DNA from: CAZADA01 sp964568975
GTDB lineage: Bacteria > Pseudomonadota > Alphaproteobacteria > Caulobacterales > Maricaulaceae
Length of the DNA: 50,061 nt
Reading direction: 5' to 3'
Assembly: GCA_964568975.1 (NCBI GenBank)
Contig: CAZMSO010000026.1
Location: 1 to 50,061, forward strand
The stretch's first letter is position 1. Each line of letters opens with the position of its first letter. The position numbers were made by a program, and so were the translations under genes. The notes under the pieces are model-generated. The model did not search any database, had not been told where the DNA came from, and saw only the letters and a program-made list of their open reading frames with translations. This document shows, one piece after another, positions 25,893 through 33,788 of the stretch.

Positions 25893-27152
25893 TTAAGCGC
25901 CCAGGGTCTTAAGCACATCCGGGATGACTTTCTTCAGCCCGAAAAACCCTTTGCGCGCGTGGGGCCAGAACTGGGCGTCCCACGCGCGCTGGCGATAGAC
26001 AAGGCGCACGCCATGGCTGGCCAGCTCGGCGCGCAGCGCCTCGAGCCGCGGCTTCACCCACCCGACCGGCGCAAAGCCTGTGACGACGGTGGCGCAGCCG
26101 CTGTCGCGCGCCCAGGCCGCCGCGGCCGGCGCAAACTCCGCATTGTTCGCCAGGGTCGTGGCGTCGCCGCCCACGTGCGCGACCGCGCACGCCAGCGCAT
26201 CCGTGAGAGCGCCCTGGGTGAAAGCGGCCGCGGCCCCGCCGACAGCCAAGGGGCTGCGGTCAGCGGCGAAGTGGACGCCGGCGAGGGCGCGCACCGTCGC
26301 GCCGGGCGGCCTGAGGCTCTCCACGTGCAAATCCTCTTCCGTAACCAGCAGCGCCACATCCCCCTGCGGCCATGGATCGCCAGCCGGCAAGACGCCCGGC
26401 GACGGGTTCGCCCCGTCAAGGGGTGGGGCGTGGGAGGCCAAGCGCGGCGTTGGAAAGCGCCCGCCGGTGTACTTTGCAATGTTGGCGGCGCGCGCGAGAT
26501 ACGTCTTTCCCGGGGTGTGCAAGCCGCCGACCCATCGCCATGAACACGTGTTGGAGGCCGCATCGGCGTCCAGCAGATGACGCAGGAAAAAGTCCGCGCC
26601 AAGCTCCCACGGCAGCTCAAGCGTGAAGATCCAGATCGAGGCGAACCACATCCGCGCGTGATTGTGGAGATACCCCGTTTCAACGAGTTCGCGCACCCAC
26701 GCGTCGAAGCAAGCGATCCCCGTCGCGCCCGCGATCGCCGCCTCATAATCAGCGCGCAGATCCGCGTCGTGATCGACGGCGTCGAGCCCCTGGCGCACGC
26801 CGTCGCGGTACTGCGTCCACACGCTGGGGCGATGCTCCAGCCACCCTTTAAAATACGTCCGCCAACACACCTCTTGGACGAACTTCTCCGCCGTTGAGAA
26901 CGCGAACCGTTCAAGCGCCGCGTCCACCAGCTCCGATTCCAACAGCAGGCGATGGCGCACCCAGGGCGACAAGCCCGACACGCTCGAGCCCTCCGCCATG
27001 CGGTCGTCCGGACCAAGGTCATAATTGCGTCGGTCGGCGTAGCGGCGCCCCATCGAGGGCGCAAACGCTTCTAACCGCGCCAGGCCCGCCGCGCGGGTCG
27101 GCGTGAAGGGGCCGCTCTCAATGGCGCTGTCGGTCTCCATGGTGAGCGACAT
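25893..27152 (-). CDS. Photolyase-like FAD protein with unusual domain order
   Basis: A 419-residue protein. Residues 18-240 are the FAD-binding helical domain of the photolyase/cryptochrome family, with SGLSPWVRHRLL (59-70), ELVETGYLHNHARMWFASIW (156-175) and the signature DADAASNTCSWRWVGGLHT (195-213). The N-terminal alpha/beta antenna domain is missing. In its place, residues 262-419 form a C-terminal alpha/beta-looking domain (DVALLVTEEDL, ATTLANNAEFAPAAAAWAR, CATVVTGFAPVGW, HGVRLVYRQRAWD). This could be a rearranged Rossmann part moved behind the FAD domain. It is the last gene of the cluster, 33 bp after the second methyltransferase. DNA repair, a light response or flavin redox chemistry are all possible. 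ATG 27140 is an alternative start. Confidence 0.8.
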   Translation of the reverse strand: MSLTMETDSAIESGPFTPTRAAGLARLEAFAPSMGRRYADRRNYDLGPDDRMAEGSSVSGLSPWVRHRLLLESELVDAALERFAFSTAEKFVQEVCWRTYFKGWLEHRPSVWTQYRDGVRQGLDAVDHDADLRADYEAAIAGATGIACFDAWVRELVETGYLHNHARMWFASIWIFTLELPWELGADFFLRHLLDADAASNTCSWRWVGGLHTPGKTYLARAANIAKYTGGRFPTPRLASHAPPLDGANPSPGVLPAGDPWPQGDVALLVTEEDLHVESLRPPGATVRALAGVHFAADRSPLAVGGAAAAFTQGALTDALACAVAHVGGDATTLANNAEFAPAAAAWARDSGCATVVTGFAPVGWVKPRLEALRAELASHGVRLVYRQRAWDAQFWPHARKGFFGLKKVIPDVLKTLGA

Positions 27153-27185
27153 AGACGTCGACGCGGTCAGGGCGAAGGCGCGGCG

Positions 27186-28079
27186 TCAGGGACGCACGAT
27201 CAGCCGGCAAATCGGCATGACAAAGCGCGCGTCGTCGCCTGCGGCGCGGGCGGCGAAAAAGGTCGTCAGCTCCCCATGAAGGCGCGCTTGGGCCGGCGGC
27301 GGCAACACAAACGCGGCGTAAAAGAAGCCCGCCGCCTCTTTGGCCAGAAGATCAGGCGGACCTGTGAGAGCGAAGGCCGACGTCTCGACGCCCACATCCG
27401 CCCCGGCGAAAACGCCCTCGGCGAGGGCCGCCAACGCCTCGGGCGTGCGGGTGCGCGGATCGCCGAGGTCATGGTCGCCATAGCCCGGCAGCTCTCTCTG
27501 GACATGCTTGAAGACGACGTCGTTCACCGCCGCGTAGCCCGGCGCGACGGCGGGGTCGCCATCCACCACCGCAGCGAACACGCCCCCGGGCGCCAACACC
27601 CGCGCGACTTCGCGCAGGACCGGCTCAATCGGGTCCATCAGCGTGAGCGCCCAATGGCACAACACAGCGTCGAATGTGGCGCGCCCGGCGAAGCTCAAAT
27701 CCTGAGCGAGGCCCTGATGCAGCGTCACGCCGCGCCCCGCCAGGCGCGCGCGCGCCAGCGCCAGCTCCGCCGCGCTCATGTCCACGCCGACAAGCGCGCG
27801 CGCGTCGGGCCGCTGCATGCGGCACACATCCAACAGAACGCCGCTGCCGCACGCGAGGTCGAGGATGCGCGGCTGGCGGATCAGCGCCATGGCGTCGCAC
27901 AACCAGCGATAGGAGGTGCGTCCGGCGGCGTCGCGGCACCGCGTCGCGCAGCTTTCCGTGAAGCCCGGATTGCGGCGATGCACCTCAAGGAGATGTTCTT
28001 TCAGGGCGCGGGCGGAGGGCGGTTCATTGCGGGCGAGGGCCGCCGTCCACGCCGTGGTTACAGCGGTGTCGGATTTCAT
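27186..28079 (-). CDS. Class I SAM-dependent methyltransferase (second of cluster)
   Basis: A 297-residue methyltransferase of the ubiquinone/menaquinone-type Rossmann class. Motif I is ILDLACGSGVLLDV (about 72-85), followed by VGVDMSAAELALARARL and the motif IV region FDAVLCHWALTLMD, then VLREVARVLAPGGVFAAVVDG. The N-terminal 65 residues are helical and may form the substrate lid. Its ATG overlaps the stop of the MFS gene by four bases (ATGA), indicating coupled translation. The substrate is unknown; two different methyltransferases beside a dioxygenase and a transporter suggest small-molecule tailoring. Confidence 0.87.
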   Translation of the reverse strand: MKSDTAVTTAWTAALARNEPPSARALKEHLLEVHRRNPGFTESCATRCRDAAGRTSYRWLCDAMALIRQPRILDLACGSGVLLDVCRMQRPDARALVGVDMSAAELALARARLAGRGVTLHQGLAQDLSFAGRATFDAVLCHWALTLMDPIEPVLREVARVLAPGGVFAAVVDGDPAVAPGYAAVNDVVFKHVQRELPGYGDHDLGDPRTRTPEALAALAEGVFAGADVGVETSAFALTGPPDLLAKEAAGFFYAAFVLPPPAQARLHGELTTFFAARAAGDDARFVMPICRLIVRP

Positions 28080-29392
28080 TGTCTAACGTCCGTAGGCGAA
28101 GCCGTAGGCGCACACGGGGGCGGCTCACGCCAAGTGAGAGCGGTCTGGAGGACCACAAGGGAAAGGGCGCACGCAGCCGCGCCGAGGGAAAGTACGCGCA
28201 GTTGCGCATCAAGACCCACCCCCGCGTCAAGGCCCGCGCCGGTCACGGCCGGGCCAAGCGCGCTCGACACCACCATGGCGCTGACGGCGACGGCGCGGAT
28301 CGCGCCGACATGGGCGGGGCCGTAAAGCTCGCTCCAAATCGAGGTGTACATGATGGTCGTCGCGCCGGCGGTCGCGCCCATCAACACCATCATCGCCGCC
28401 GCCGCCGCGAACGCGTCCGTCATCGACACCCACGCCAGTCCAACAATCAGCGGCGCGAGACTGTACGGCGCGACGCGCGGCGTCCCGACACGGTCGACCA
28501 GGCGCCCGACCACGAGCCCCGCGACGGTCGACGCCACGGCGTACAGCGGAAACAGGCCCGCGAACGCGGTGAGCGTCCAGCCCTTAGCGTCGGCCAAATG
28601 GGCCTGGTGGAACAGCACGCTGGTGATGATAAAGGGCGTCGCGAGGAGCCCCGGTGCGAGCGCGTAAAACCGCCAGTCGCGCACCGCGTCATGCCGCCGC
28701 CACGACGCCGGCGCGTCGCCGCCGGCGCGCGCGTTGGGCGCGCCGGACTTGGACGCTGTCGCTTCCGCGCGCCGCGCCAAGACGGCCAGGACGGGCGCCA
28801 ACACCAACGCGGCGAGCGCCGCCACGCCGACCCACGCAGCCCGCCAACCGAACGCCGCCATCACTCCCGTCGCGAGCGCCGGCAGTATCGCCTCGCCGAG
28901 GGGGAAGCCGAGCATCGCCACGCCCAGGGCGCGGCCGCGGCGGGCGCTGAACCATTTGGCCATCGTCGTCATCGCGACGTGGCTCAAGAGGCCCTGGCCG
29001 AGGAGCCGCATCGCCATCAGGGCGAGGGCGAGGCCGATCACATGGGTCGCAGACGCCAGCCCCAGCGCCGCAAGCGCCGTCGCCACCAGAAGGGCCGGGG
29101 CGAGACGCGATGGCCGCACAGTGTCCGCAAGCGCGCCCAGTCGGAACAGGCACGCCGCGCTCACAAGCGTCGCAAGGGCGTAGAGCGCGCCGAACGCGCC
29201 GTGGGAGAGGGCGAACGCTTCGCGCCACACGCCGCCGAAGAGAGCAAGGAAATATGTCTGGCCGAAGCTTGAGGAGAACGCCAGCATCAGCCCCGCGCTC
29301 AGCGCCGGGGCTGCGCGGGCCCAGCGCCGCGGCGCGCCATCGCCTGCAGCGTCTTGGTGTCCGGGCGCGGTCGCATCCGCCTCCACGCTCAC
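28076..29392 (-). CDS. MFS transporter
   Basis: A 438-residue inner-membrane carrier with 12 predicted helices. The family loop motif between helices 2 and 3 appears as RLGALADTVRPSRLA, and its second-half counterpart as GRLVDRVGTPRV. A charged central loop (ARRAEATASKSGAPNARAGG) joins the two six-helix halves. Its ATG overlaps the stop of the upstream methyltransferase by four bases, and its own stop overlaps the start of the next one. It most resembles carboxylate and drug carriers of the MFS_1 type. In this cluster, export of the pathway product or uptake of its substrate are both possible. Confidence 0.9.
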   Translation of the reverse strand: MSVEADATAPGHQDAAGDGAPRRWARAAPALSAGLMLAFSSSFGQTYFLALFGGVWREAFALSHGAFGALYALATLVSAACLFRLGALADTVRPSRLAPALLVATALAALGLASATHVIGLALALMAMRLLGQGLLSHVAMTTMAKWFSARRGRALGVAMLGFPLGEAILPALATGVMAAFGWRAAWVGVAALAALVLAPVLAVLARRAEATASKSGAPNARAGGDAPASWRRHDAVRDWRFYALAPGLLATPFIITSVLFHQAHLADAKGWTLTAFAGLFPLYAVASTVAGLVVGRLVDRVGTPRVAPYSLAPLIVGLAWVSMTDAFAAAAAMMVLMGATAGATTIMYTSIWSELYGPAHVGAIRAVAVSAMVVSSALGPAVTGAGLDAGVGLDAQLRVLSLGAAACALSLVVLQTALTWREPPPCAPTASPTDVRQ

Positions 29393-30234
29393 GGCGTGAT
29401 TGCGATCAGCGCCACGCGTTGGCGAAAACGCCAGCCTCCGCCAGCGCGGCAGTCGGCGAGATAAGCCCCCACGCCGTCGGCGGCCTCCATCGCCTCAAGG
29501 GAAACGCGGTCATCGAACACGCACCGTTGCAAATAGCCTTCGACGACGGCCCGATCATCGCCGTCGGTTCCGTTCTCATACACAATGTCGGTGGTTGTGA
29601 ACGCCGCCCCGATCGCGGTCAGCGCCGCCATCACGTCCTCCGCCGAGGCGTAGGGCGTCTCACCGGCGCGGTCGAACGCGACGAGGAACAGCCGCTGAAA
29701 TGCGAGGTAATGGGCGTCGGCATAAGCGTGCGCGATGAACGCCTCGCTTGCGCAGGCGTCGACAAAGCGCCGCAAGGCGTCCGCCAGGTCATCGGGCGGG
29801 ATGGCGTAGAGCGCGTGAGTGGCCCACACCACGTCGAATGCGCCTCTAGGACAGTCGAGCGCTTGGAGCGGTGTTTCATAGGCAAGTGACGGCGCGAATG
29901 GCGGCGCAAGGGCCGCCCGCGCCTCGTCAATCGAAAAGCGCGAGGGATCGAGCAACGCGTAGTCGATCGTGGGCACGCTTCCGTCCCCGACATGGGCGTA
30001 ACGCCCCAACGCCGCGGGAAACTTCCCCGACCCGCACGCCACATCCAGCAGCCTCAGCGGACGCGGCGCGACGGCCTTGGCTTTCGCGCTGAGCCAAGCG
30101 CGCCAATCGCGCGCCTGCGCGAGATGGCGATAATCGACGGACGCGATTTCATAAAACCGCTCCATCTCTGCGCGGCCGTCCTCACTCCAATGAGCGCAGC
30201 TGCGTTCAAACGTGTCAGGTTCCAGCGTCATCAT
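29389..30234 (-). CDS. Class I SAM-dependent methyltransferase (first of cluster)
   Basis: A 281-residue methyltransferase with motif I LLDVACGSGKFPAALG, then ALLDPSRFSIDEARAAL and the motif IV region FDVVWATHALYAIPP. The L-D-P-S motif after strand 2 is reminiscent of the histamine N-methyltransferase-like branch, a weak hint of a small amine substrate. The start ATG 30234 follows AAGGGGG. It begins 20 bases before the dioxygenase ends, so the two genes overlap, and its stop overlaps the MFS start. The longer frame to 30468 lies inside the dioxygenase gene and was rejected. It has little similarity to the second methyltransferase, so the two probably act on different positions or substrates. 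Confidence 0.85.
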   Translation of the reverse strand: MMTLEPDTFERSCAHWSEDGRAEMERFYEIASVDYRHLAQARDWRAWLSAKAKAVAPRPLRLLDVACGSGKFPAALGRYAHVGDGSVPTIDYALLDPSRFSIDEARAALAPPFAPSLAYETPLQALDCPRGAFDVVWATHALYAIPPDDLADALRRFVDACASEAFIAHAYADAHYLAFQRLFLVAFDRAGETPYASAEDVMAALTAIGAAFTTTDIVYENGTDGDDRAVVEGYLQRCVFDDRVSLEAMEAADGVGAYLADCRAGGGWRFRQRVALIAITP

Positions 30235-31330
30235 CGCCCCCTTCGGATCGCTGCGCGGCTGTCCACGCCGCGCCGGCGGGCCAGCACACGGGATTGAGCG
30301 GGCTCGCCGCCACGCCGCCAGGCTCGACGCCCGGCAAGAATTTGCGCCAATCGCCCGACACCATTGTGGGCGCGTCCACCACGCGCGCGCCATCGGCGAA
30401 GAAGGTGTTGGCGAGCGCGCACCGGCTGATCGTGGTCGCGTTCGCGCCGGCGGTGTGGAAGCTGACATTGTGGTGGAAGCTCACGTCCCCGACGGCGAAG
30501 GGGCTGTCGTCGACGGCGACGCGTGCGCGCGCGAACCGTTCCGCGACGCGGCGATCATAGCTGGTGTCGGTTTTGCTGAACGCCACGTCCGCAACCAGGC
30601 GCCAGGTGTCTATGCCGCGGGCGAAAGCGAGGGGGCCCATGGCGCGGGGGATGGCTTGGGCGGCGATCCACGCGGTGACGACATGGTGGGTCGCGAGAGG
30701 AAAGTGATGGTCGTCATAATGCCATGGCGTGCGGCCGGCGCCCGGTTGCTTCGCCAGCAGATTGTCATGGTAAAGCCGCACGCGCTCAACACCCAGCAGC
30801 GCCGCGCTGATCTCTGCAATCCGCGGGCTCAGCACGAACTGGCGAATGATCGGGTCTTCCAACCACACCAGTTCTGCGGAGAGAAAGCGCCGTCCGATCG
30901 CCGGCGGCGCGCCTGCGCCCCGGCCGTCGCCGCCATCAAGCGGCGTATCGAACAATGACTCCAGCACGCGGGCCATGGCGTGACGCAGCGTCGCCACCGC
31001 GCGCGGCGACAGCACGCCAGGCAGCTTGACATAGCCCTCTGCGCGGAAGTGAGCGATCGCCTCCGCGCTGAGGGGATAAGGCGTCTCTAATGCGCGCGCC
31101 AGCGCTTCAAGGTCCAGCGGCGCGACCGCCTGCGGATCCGGCTCCAGCGTGACCGCGCGCGCGCGCGGTCTGGTGAGCCGGGGCGTCGCGACGATCGCGG
31201 TTGTCTCCGTCTGAGGTGGATTGTGCGCGAGGTCCATATACCAGTCCCACCACGCTTGGTTGTCGTCTTCCCAGGGGGCGGCGATGTCGGTGTCCGCCGC
31301 GGAGGGGGCCTGATCAGTCACGGGATGCAT
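30215..31330 (-). CDS. Phytanoyl-CoA dioxygenase (PhyH) family oxygenase
   Basis: A 371-residue iron(II)/2-oxoglutarate-type oxygenase. The facial triad is visible as H204-x-D206 (TPWHYDDHHFP) and a distal histidine, probably H292 (SFHTAGANATT); R303 could bind 2-oxoglutarate. The N-terminal segment DDNQAWWDWYMDLAHNP (22-38) is a conserved bacterial subgroup feature outside the catalytic barrel. PhyH enzymes hydroxylate or halogenate many small molecules, so the family name does not imply phytanic acid. It heads the overlapping methyltransferase-MFS-methyltransferase set. The frame is open to ATG 31495, overlapping the serine hydrolase stop, but that 55-residue extension is Arg-rich and unlike protein. 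A 17-bp dyad lies seven bases upstream of ATG 31330. Confidence 0.85.
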   Translation of the reverse strand: MHPVTDQAPSAADTDIAAPWEDDNQAWWDWYMDLAHNPPQTETTAIVATPRLTRPRARAVTLEPDPQAVAPLDLEALARALETPYPLSAEAIAHFRAEGYVKLPGVLSPRAVATLRHAMARVLESLFDTPLDGGDGRGAGAPPAIGRRFLSAELVWLEDPIIRQFVLSPRIAEISAALLGVERVRLYHDNLLAKQPGAGRTPWHYDDHHFPLATHHVVTAWIAAQAIPRAMGPLAFARGIDTWRLVADVAFSKTDTSYDRRVAERFARARVAVDDSPFAVGDVSFHHNVSFHTAGANATTISRCALANTFFADGARVVDAPTMVSGDWRKFLPGVEPGGVAASPLNPVCWPAGAAWTAAQRSEGGDDDAGT

Positions 31331-31336
31331 CCTGAG

Positions 31337-31353
31337 TGTGTCGGTGTGACACA
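31337..31353. promoter_or_regulatory. Operator-like dyad TGTGTC-N5-GACACA
   Basis: A perfect inverted repeat with 6-bp arms and a 5-bp spacer lies seven bases before the dioxygenase ATG. It is the right size for a dimeric repressor such as a TetR or GntR protein. No regulator gene adjoins the cluster. If the mRNA begins upstream, the dyad could instead fold as a hairpin over the start region. Confidence 0.5.
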
Positions 31354-31491
31354 AGATGGGGCGATGAGACGCGGGGCCCAGGCTCCACGGTGCGCGCGGT
31401 TGTTTCGCCGCGGCGGCGCGGCGGGGGGGATGGCTGCGACGCCGCCATGCGTGGCGCGGACCGCGATCCACAGCATCGCGGACGTTCGCGG

Positions 31492-32649
31492 TCATCCGAG
31501 CGCGGCGTAAACCGCCTCGGTGAGCGCCGCCGCGCGCGGGTCCGTGACAAGGGCCGGGCTCATGCTCAGCGTGACATACGCAAACGTCAAGCGACGGTCG
31601 GGATCCGCGAAGCCGCTCGAGCCGCCAAAGCCGGTGTGGCCGACTGTGCGCGCGCCGGGACCGTAATAGCGATGGCGTGTGGTGTTGCGCAGCAGTCCCG
31701 CCCCGAAGGAGAGATCATAAGGCAGCACCAGATTGGGTCCCGCGATGCGCTCGCGCGTGGCGCCGGCGATGGTTTCCGGGCTCAGAAGCTGGGTGTCGTC
31801 GAGCCGCCCCTCGCGGGCGAAGGGCTGCAGCGCGCGCGCGACGCTGAGCGCGGTTGCGTGGCCGTTTGTGCCGGGAAGTTCGGCGGCGCGCTGGCGCGTC
31901 AGGTCGCGGCTGCGCGCGCTCGCCCACGGCGTCAGGAAGGCGAGGCGGGTGGGCTCGTTGATCGCCCCGAGATCCGGCGGCGCAGGCGGCTTGCGCGAAA
32001 CCGCGGCGCGGGCCTGCACGGCCTCCGGCATGCCGATCCATAAATCGAGGCCGAAGGGGTCGCGAAGTCGGTCGCGCACGAGTTGGCCGATAGTGCGCCC
32101 CGACGCGCGGCGCGCGACTTCCCCGGCCAGAAAACCGAATGTCTCGGGATGATAGCCGCACGCCGTCCCCGGCGGCCACAAGGGCGTCATGGCGGCGAGC
32201 GTCGTCGTCGTGCGCTCCCAATCGAACCAGGCTTCGGGGCTCCATCCCGCGCTCTCGGGAAGGCCCGCTAAGCCGGCCTGGTGGGAAAGAAGCTGGGCGA
32301 CGGTGATCGCGCCTTTGCCTTCAGCCGCGAACGCCGGCCACAGGCCCGCCACGGGCTGGTCGTAATCGACCGCGCCGTCATCCACGAGGATCGCCATCAC
32401 CAGCGCCGTCAGCGCTTTGGAGAGCGAGTAAACGGGAACGAGCGTGTCGGACGTGAACGGCGTCGCCCCCGCGCGGTCGACGGCGCCCGCCCACAGATCA
32501 ACGACCGTTTCGCCGTCGCGGGTGACAGCAACGCCGGCGCCGCGGCTTTCCGCATTCTCGGCGAACAAACGGGCGAACGCATCGCGCACGGGCTCAAAGC
32601 CGGGCGCGCACACTCCGTGGATGGCGGGGGGCGACGACATTGCAGTCAT
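31492..32649 (-). CDS. Serine hydrolase, class C beta-lactamase/esterase family
   Basis: A 385-residue hydrolase of the beta-lactamase-fold esterase group (EstB-like). The nucleophile motif S75-L-S-K78 lies in VPVYSLSKALTAL. The second motif tyrosine is probably Y166 (GTACGYHPETFG), and the third motif appears as GHTGFGGSSGFADP. There is no signal peptide, so it is probably a cytoplasmic esterase or transacylase and not a penicillin-degrading enzyme. It lies directly upstream of the dioxygenase on the same strand, 161 bp before ATG 31330, and may belong to the same cluster. ATG 32640 is an alternative start; neither has a clear ribosome site. Confidence 0.87.
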   Translation of the reverse strand: MTAMSSPPAIHGVCAPGFEPVRDAFARLFAENAESRGAGVAVTRDGETVVDLWAGAVDRAGATPFTSDTLVPVYSLSKALTALVMAILVDDGAVDYDQPVAGLWPAFAAEGKGAITVAQLLSHQAGLAGLPESAGWSPEAWFDWERTTTTLAAMTPLWPPGTACGYHPETFGFLAGEVARRASGRTIGQLVRDRLRDPFGLDLWIGMPEAVQARAAVSRKPPAPPDLGAINEPTRLAFLTPWASARSRDLTRQRAAELPGTNGHATALSVARALQPFAREGRLDDTQLLSPETIAGATRERIAGPNLVLPYDLSFGAGLLRNTTRHRYYGPGARTVGHTGFGGSSGFADPDRRLTFAYVTLSMSPALVTDPRAAALTEAVYAALG

Positions 32650-32690
32650 GGGCGGGTGTGTCGCCCATTCGCGCCGACTTGACCACTGGC

Positions 32691-32963
32691 TTAGGCTTCG
32701 ATGGCGCTGAGATAGAGGTCGAGCAGCGCTTCTTCCTCAGCACGCTGGTTTTGGTCCTTTTTGCGCAGGGAAACGACTTTGCGCAGAATCTTCACGTCGA
32801 AGCCCATCGCTTTGGCTTCAGCATAGACTTCCTTAATGTCCGTCATCACCGCCGCTTTGTCTTCCTCCAGGCGCTCCACGCGCTGGATGAAAGCCAAAAG
32901 CTGCTCGCGCGCGGCGCCGCCCATGCGGTCGCTGTCGCTGTGAATCTGTTCCGCGGCGGCCAT
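32691..32963 (-). CDS. gapR: Nucleoid-associated protein GapR (DUF2312)
   Basis: A 90-residue coiled-coil DNA-binding protein. The sequence (LLAFIQRVERLEEDKAAVM, then DIKEVYAEAKAMGFDVKILR and KVVSLRKKDQNQRAEEE) is a clear DUF2312 match. GapR binds overtwisted, AT-rich DNA ahead of replication and transcription and stimulates topoisomerases in Caulobacter. The start ATG 32963 follows GGGAG; an ATG at 32981 would add six residues. It is nearly restricted to alphaproteobacteria. The same strand carries the serine hydrolase 41 bp downstream, probably not a functional link. Confidence 0.95.
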   Translation of the reverse strand: MAAAEQIHSDSDRMGGAAREQLLAFIQRVERLEEDKAAVMTDIKEVYAEAKAMGFDVKILRKVVSLRKKDQNQRAEEEALLDLYLSAIEA

Positions 32964-33032
32964 GTCTTGCTCCCCCATCATCGCGCGACGCCCCCGGGGA
33001 CGCGCGCCGAATCACGATCCATCGCCGCTACG

Positions 33033-33788
33033 CTAGGAGCCTGGCGGGACGAACGGAAGACCGACGAGGGCGCTCAGCTGTGCGGAACGCGTGGTGCGCA
33101 GCTCCGCATTCGCGGCGTTGGCGGCGACGAAGGCGTGCACGTCGTCATCGCCGGTCAGAAGCGTCATCGCTTTGATTTGTATAGCGGTTTGGTCGAGAAT
33201 AGGCAGGTCGCGGGCGCCTGTGACCCGCGCGGCGGCGCTGACCGCCGGCCGCCCGTCGACGCCAAACGCTCCCGCGCGTGAGACATAGGCTTCCACGACG
33301 ATATCCACAGAAACCGCCGCGCCCGCCGGACACAAGGCGGCGGCGATCTCCACGCGGTCATAAGCGACGCCCAGGGTCTCGGTCTCGTCCATGATGGCGA
33401 GCTGAGTTCGCGTCAGCCATGTGGCGTGGACCTGGGCGCGCGCGCCCGCCCAGGGGTGAAGCGTCGCGGGGATTGACGCATAGCCGGCGAACTTCGCGGA
33501 ATGGGCCACCACATGGCCCTCCGCGACGGCCGTCGTGACAGGCGTGACGGCGTCAGGGCCCGTGAGCGTGGGTCCAAACTTTTCCGCCAGGCGTTTCGGC
33601 GCGGCGTTCGAGCCCACCGCCAGCACCGGGCGGCGGCCCCGCAACACCTCGGCGTCGCGGCGCGGGTCGAAGGGCCGCTGTTCGCCGGCGACAAACACAT
33701 AGGCGTGCTCCGGCGGGCCGAAGGGATAGCTCAGAGCGCGCACGACCGTTGGATGCGCGGCGTGGGGCGTCGGTGCGGCGGGGCTCAC
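33033..33788 (-). CDS. Conserved hypothetical protein with GSN motif
   Basis: I do not recognise this 251-residue protein with confidence. The segment PVLAVGSNAAPKRLAEKFG (54-72) resembles the G-S-N phosphate/substrate loop that starts gamma-glutamylcyclotransferase-like folds. It is followed by HSAKFAGYASIPATLHP and a TRTQLAIMDETE stretch. There is no signal peptide or membrane helix. The GTG start at 33788 overlaps the stop of the hydrolase gene by four bases (GTGA), so the two are translated together. A cyclotransferase-like activity is a guess from the loop alone. Confidence 0.7.
   Translation of the reverse strand: MSPAAPTPHAAHPTVVRALSYPFGPPEHAYVFVAGEQRPFDPRRDAEVLRGRRPVLAVGSNAAPKRLAEKFGPTLTGPDAVTPVTTAVAEGHVVAHSAKFAGYASIPATLHPWAGARAQVHATWLTRTQLAIMDETETLGVAYDRVEIAAALCPAGAAVSVDIVVEAYVSRAGAFGVDGRPAVSAAARVTGARDLPILDQTAIQIKAMTLLTGDDDVHAFVAANAANAELRTTRSAQLSALVGLPFVPPGS

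Noticed and set aside
28079..29272. 397-codon plus-strand frame opposite the MFS gene
   Set aside because: It is Arg/His-rich and antisense to a conserved transporter.
31331..31495. Longer PhyH start with an ATGA overlap to the serine hydrolase
   Set aside because: The overlap is tempting, but the extra 55 residues are Arg/His-rich and unlike protein, and the dyad at 31337 would then lie inside the coding region. The family-like start is at 31330.
31492..32649. Antibiotic-resistance beta-lactamase
   Set aside because: The S-L-S-K motif fits the esterase branch, and there is no signal peptide to place it in the periplasm.
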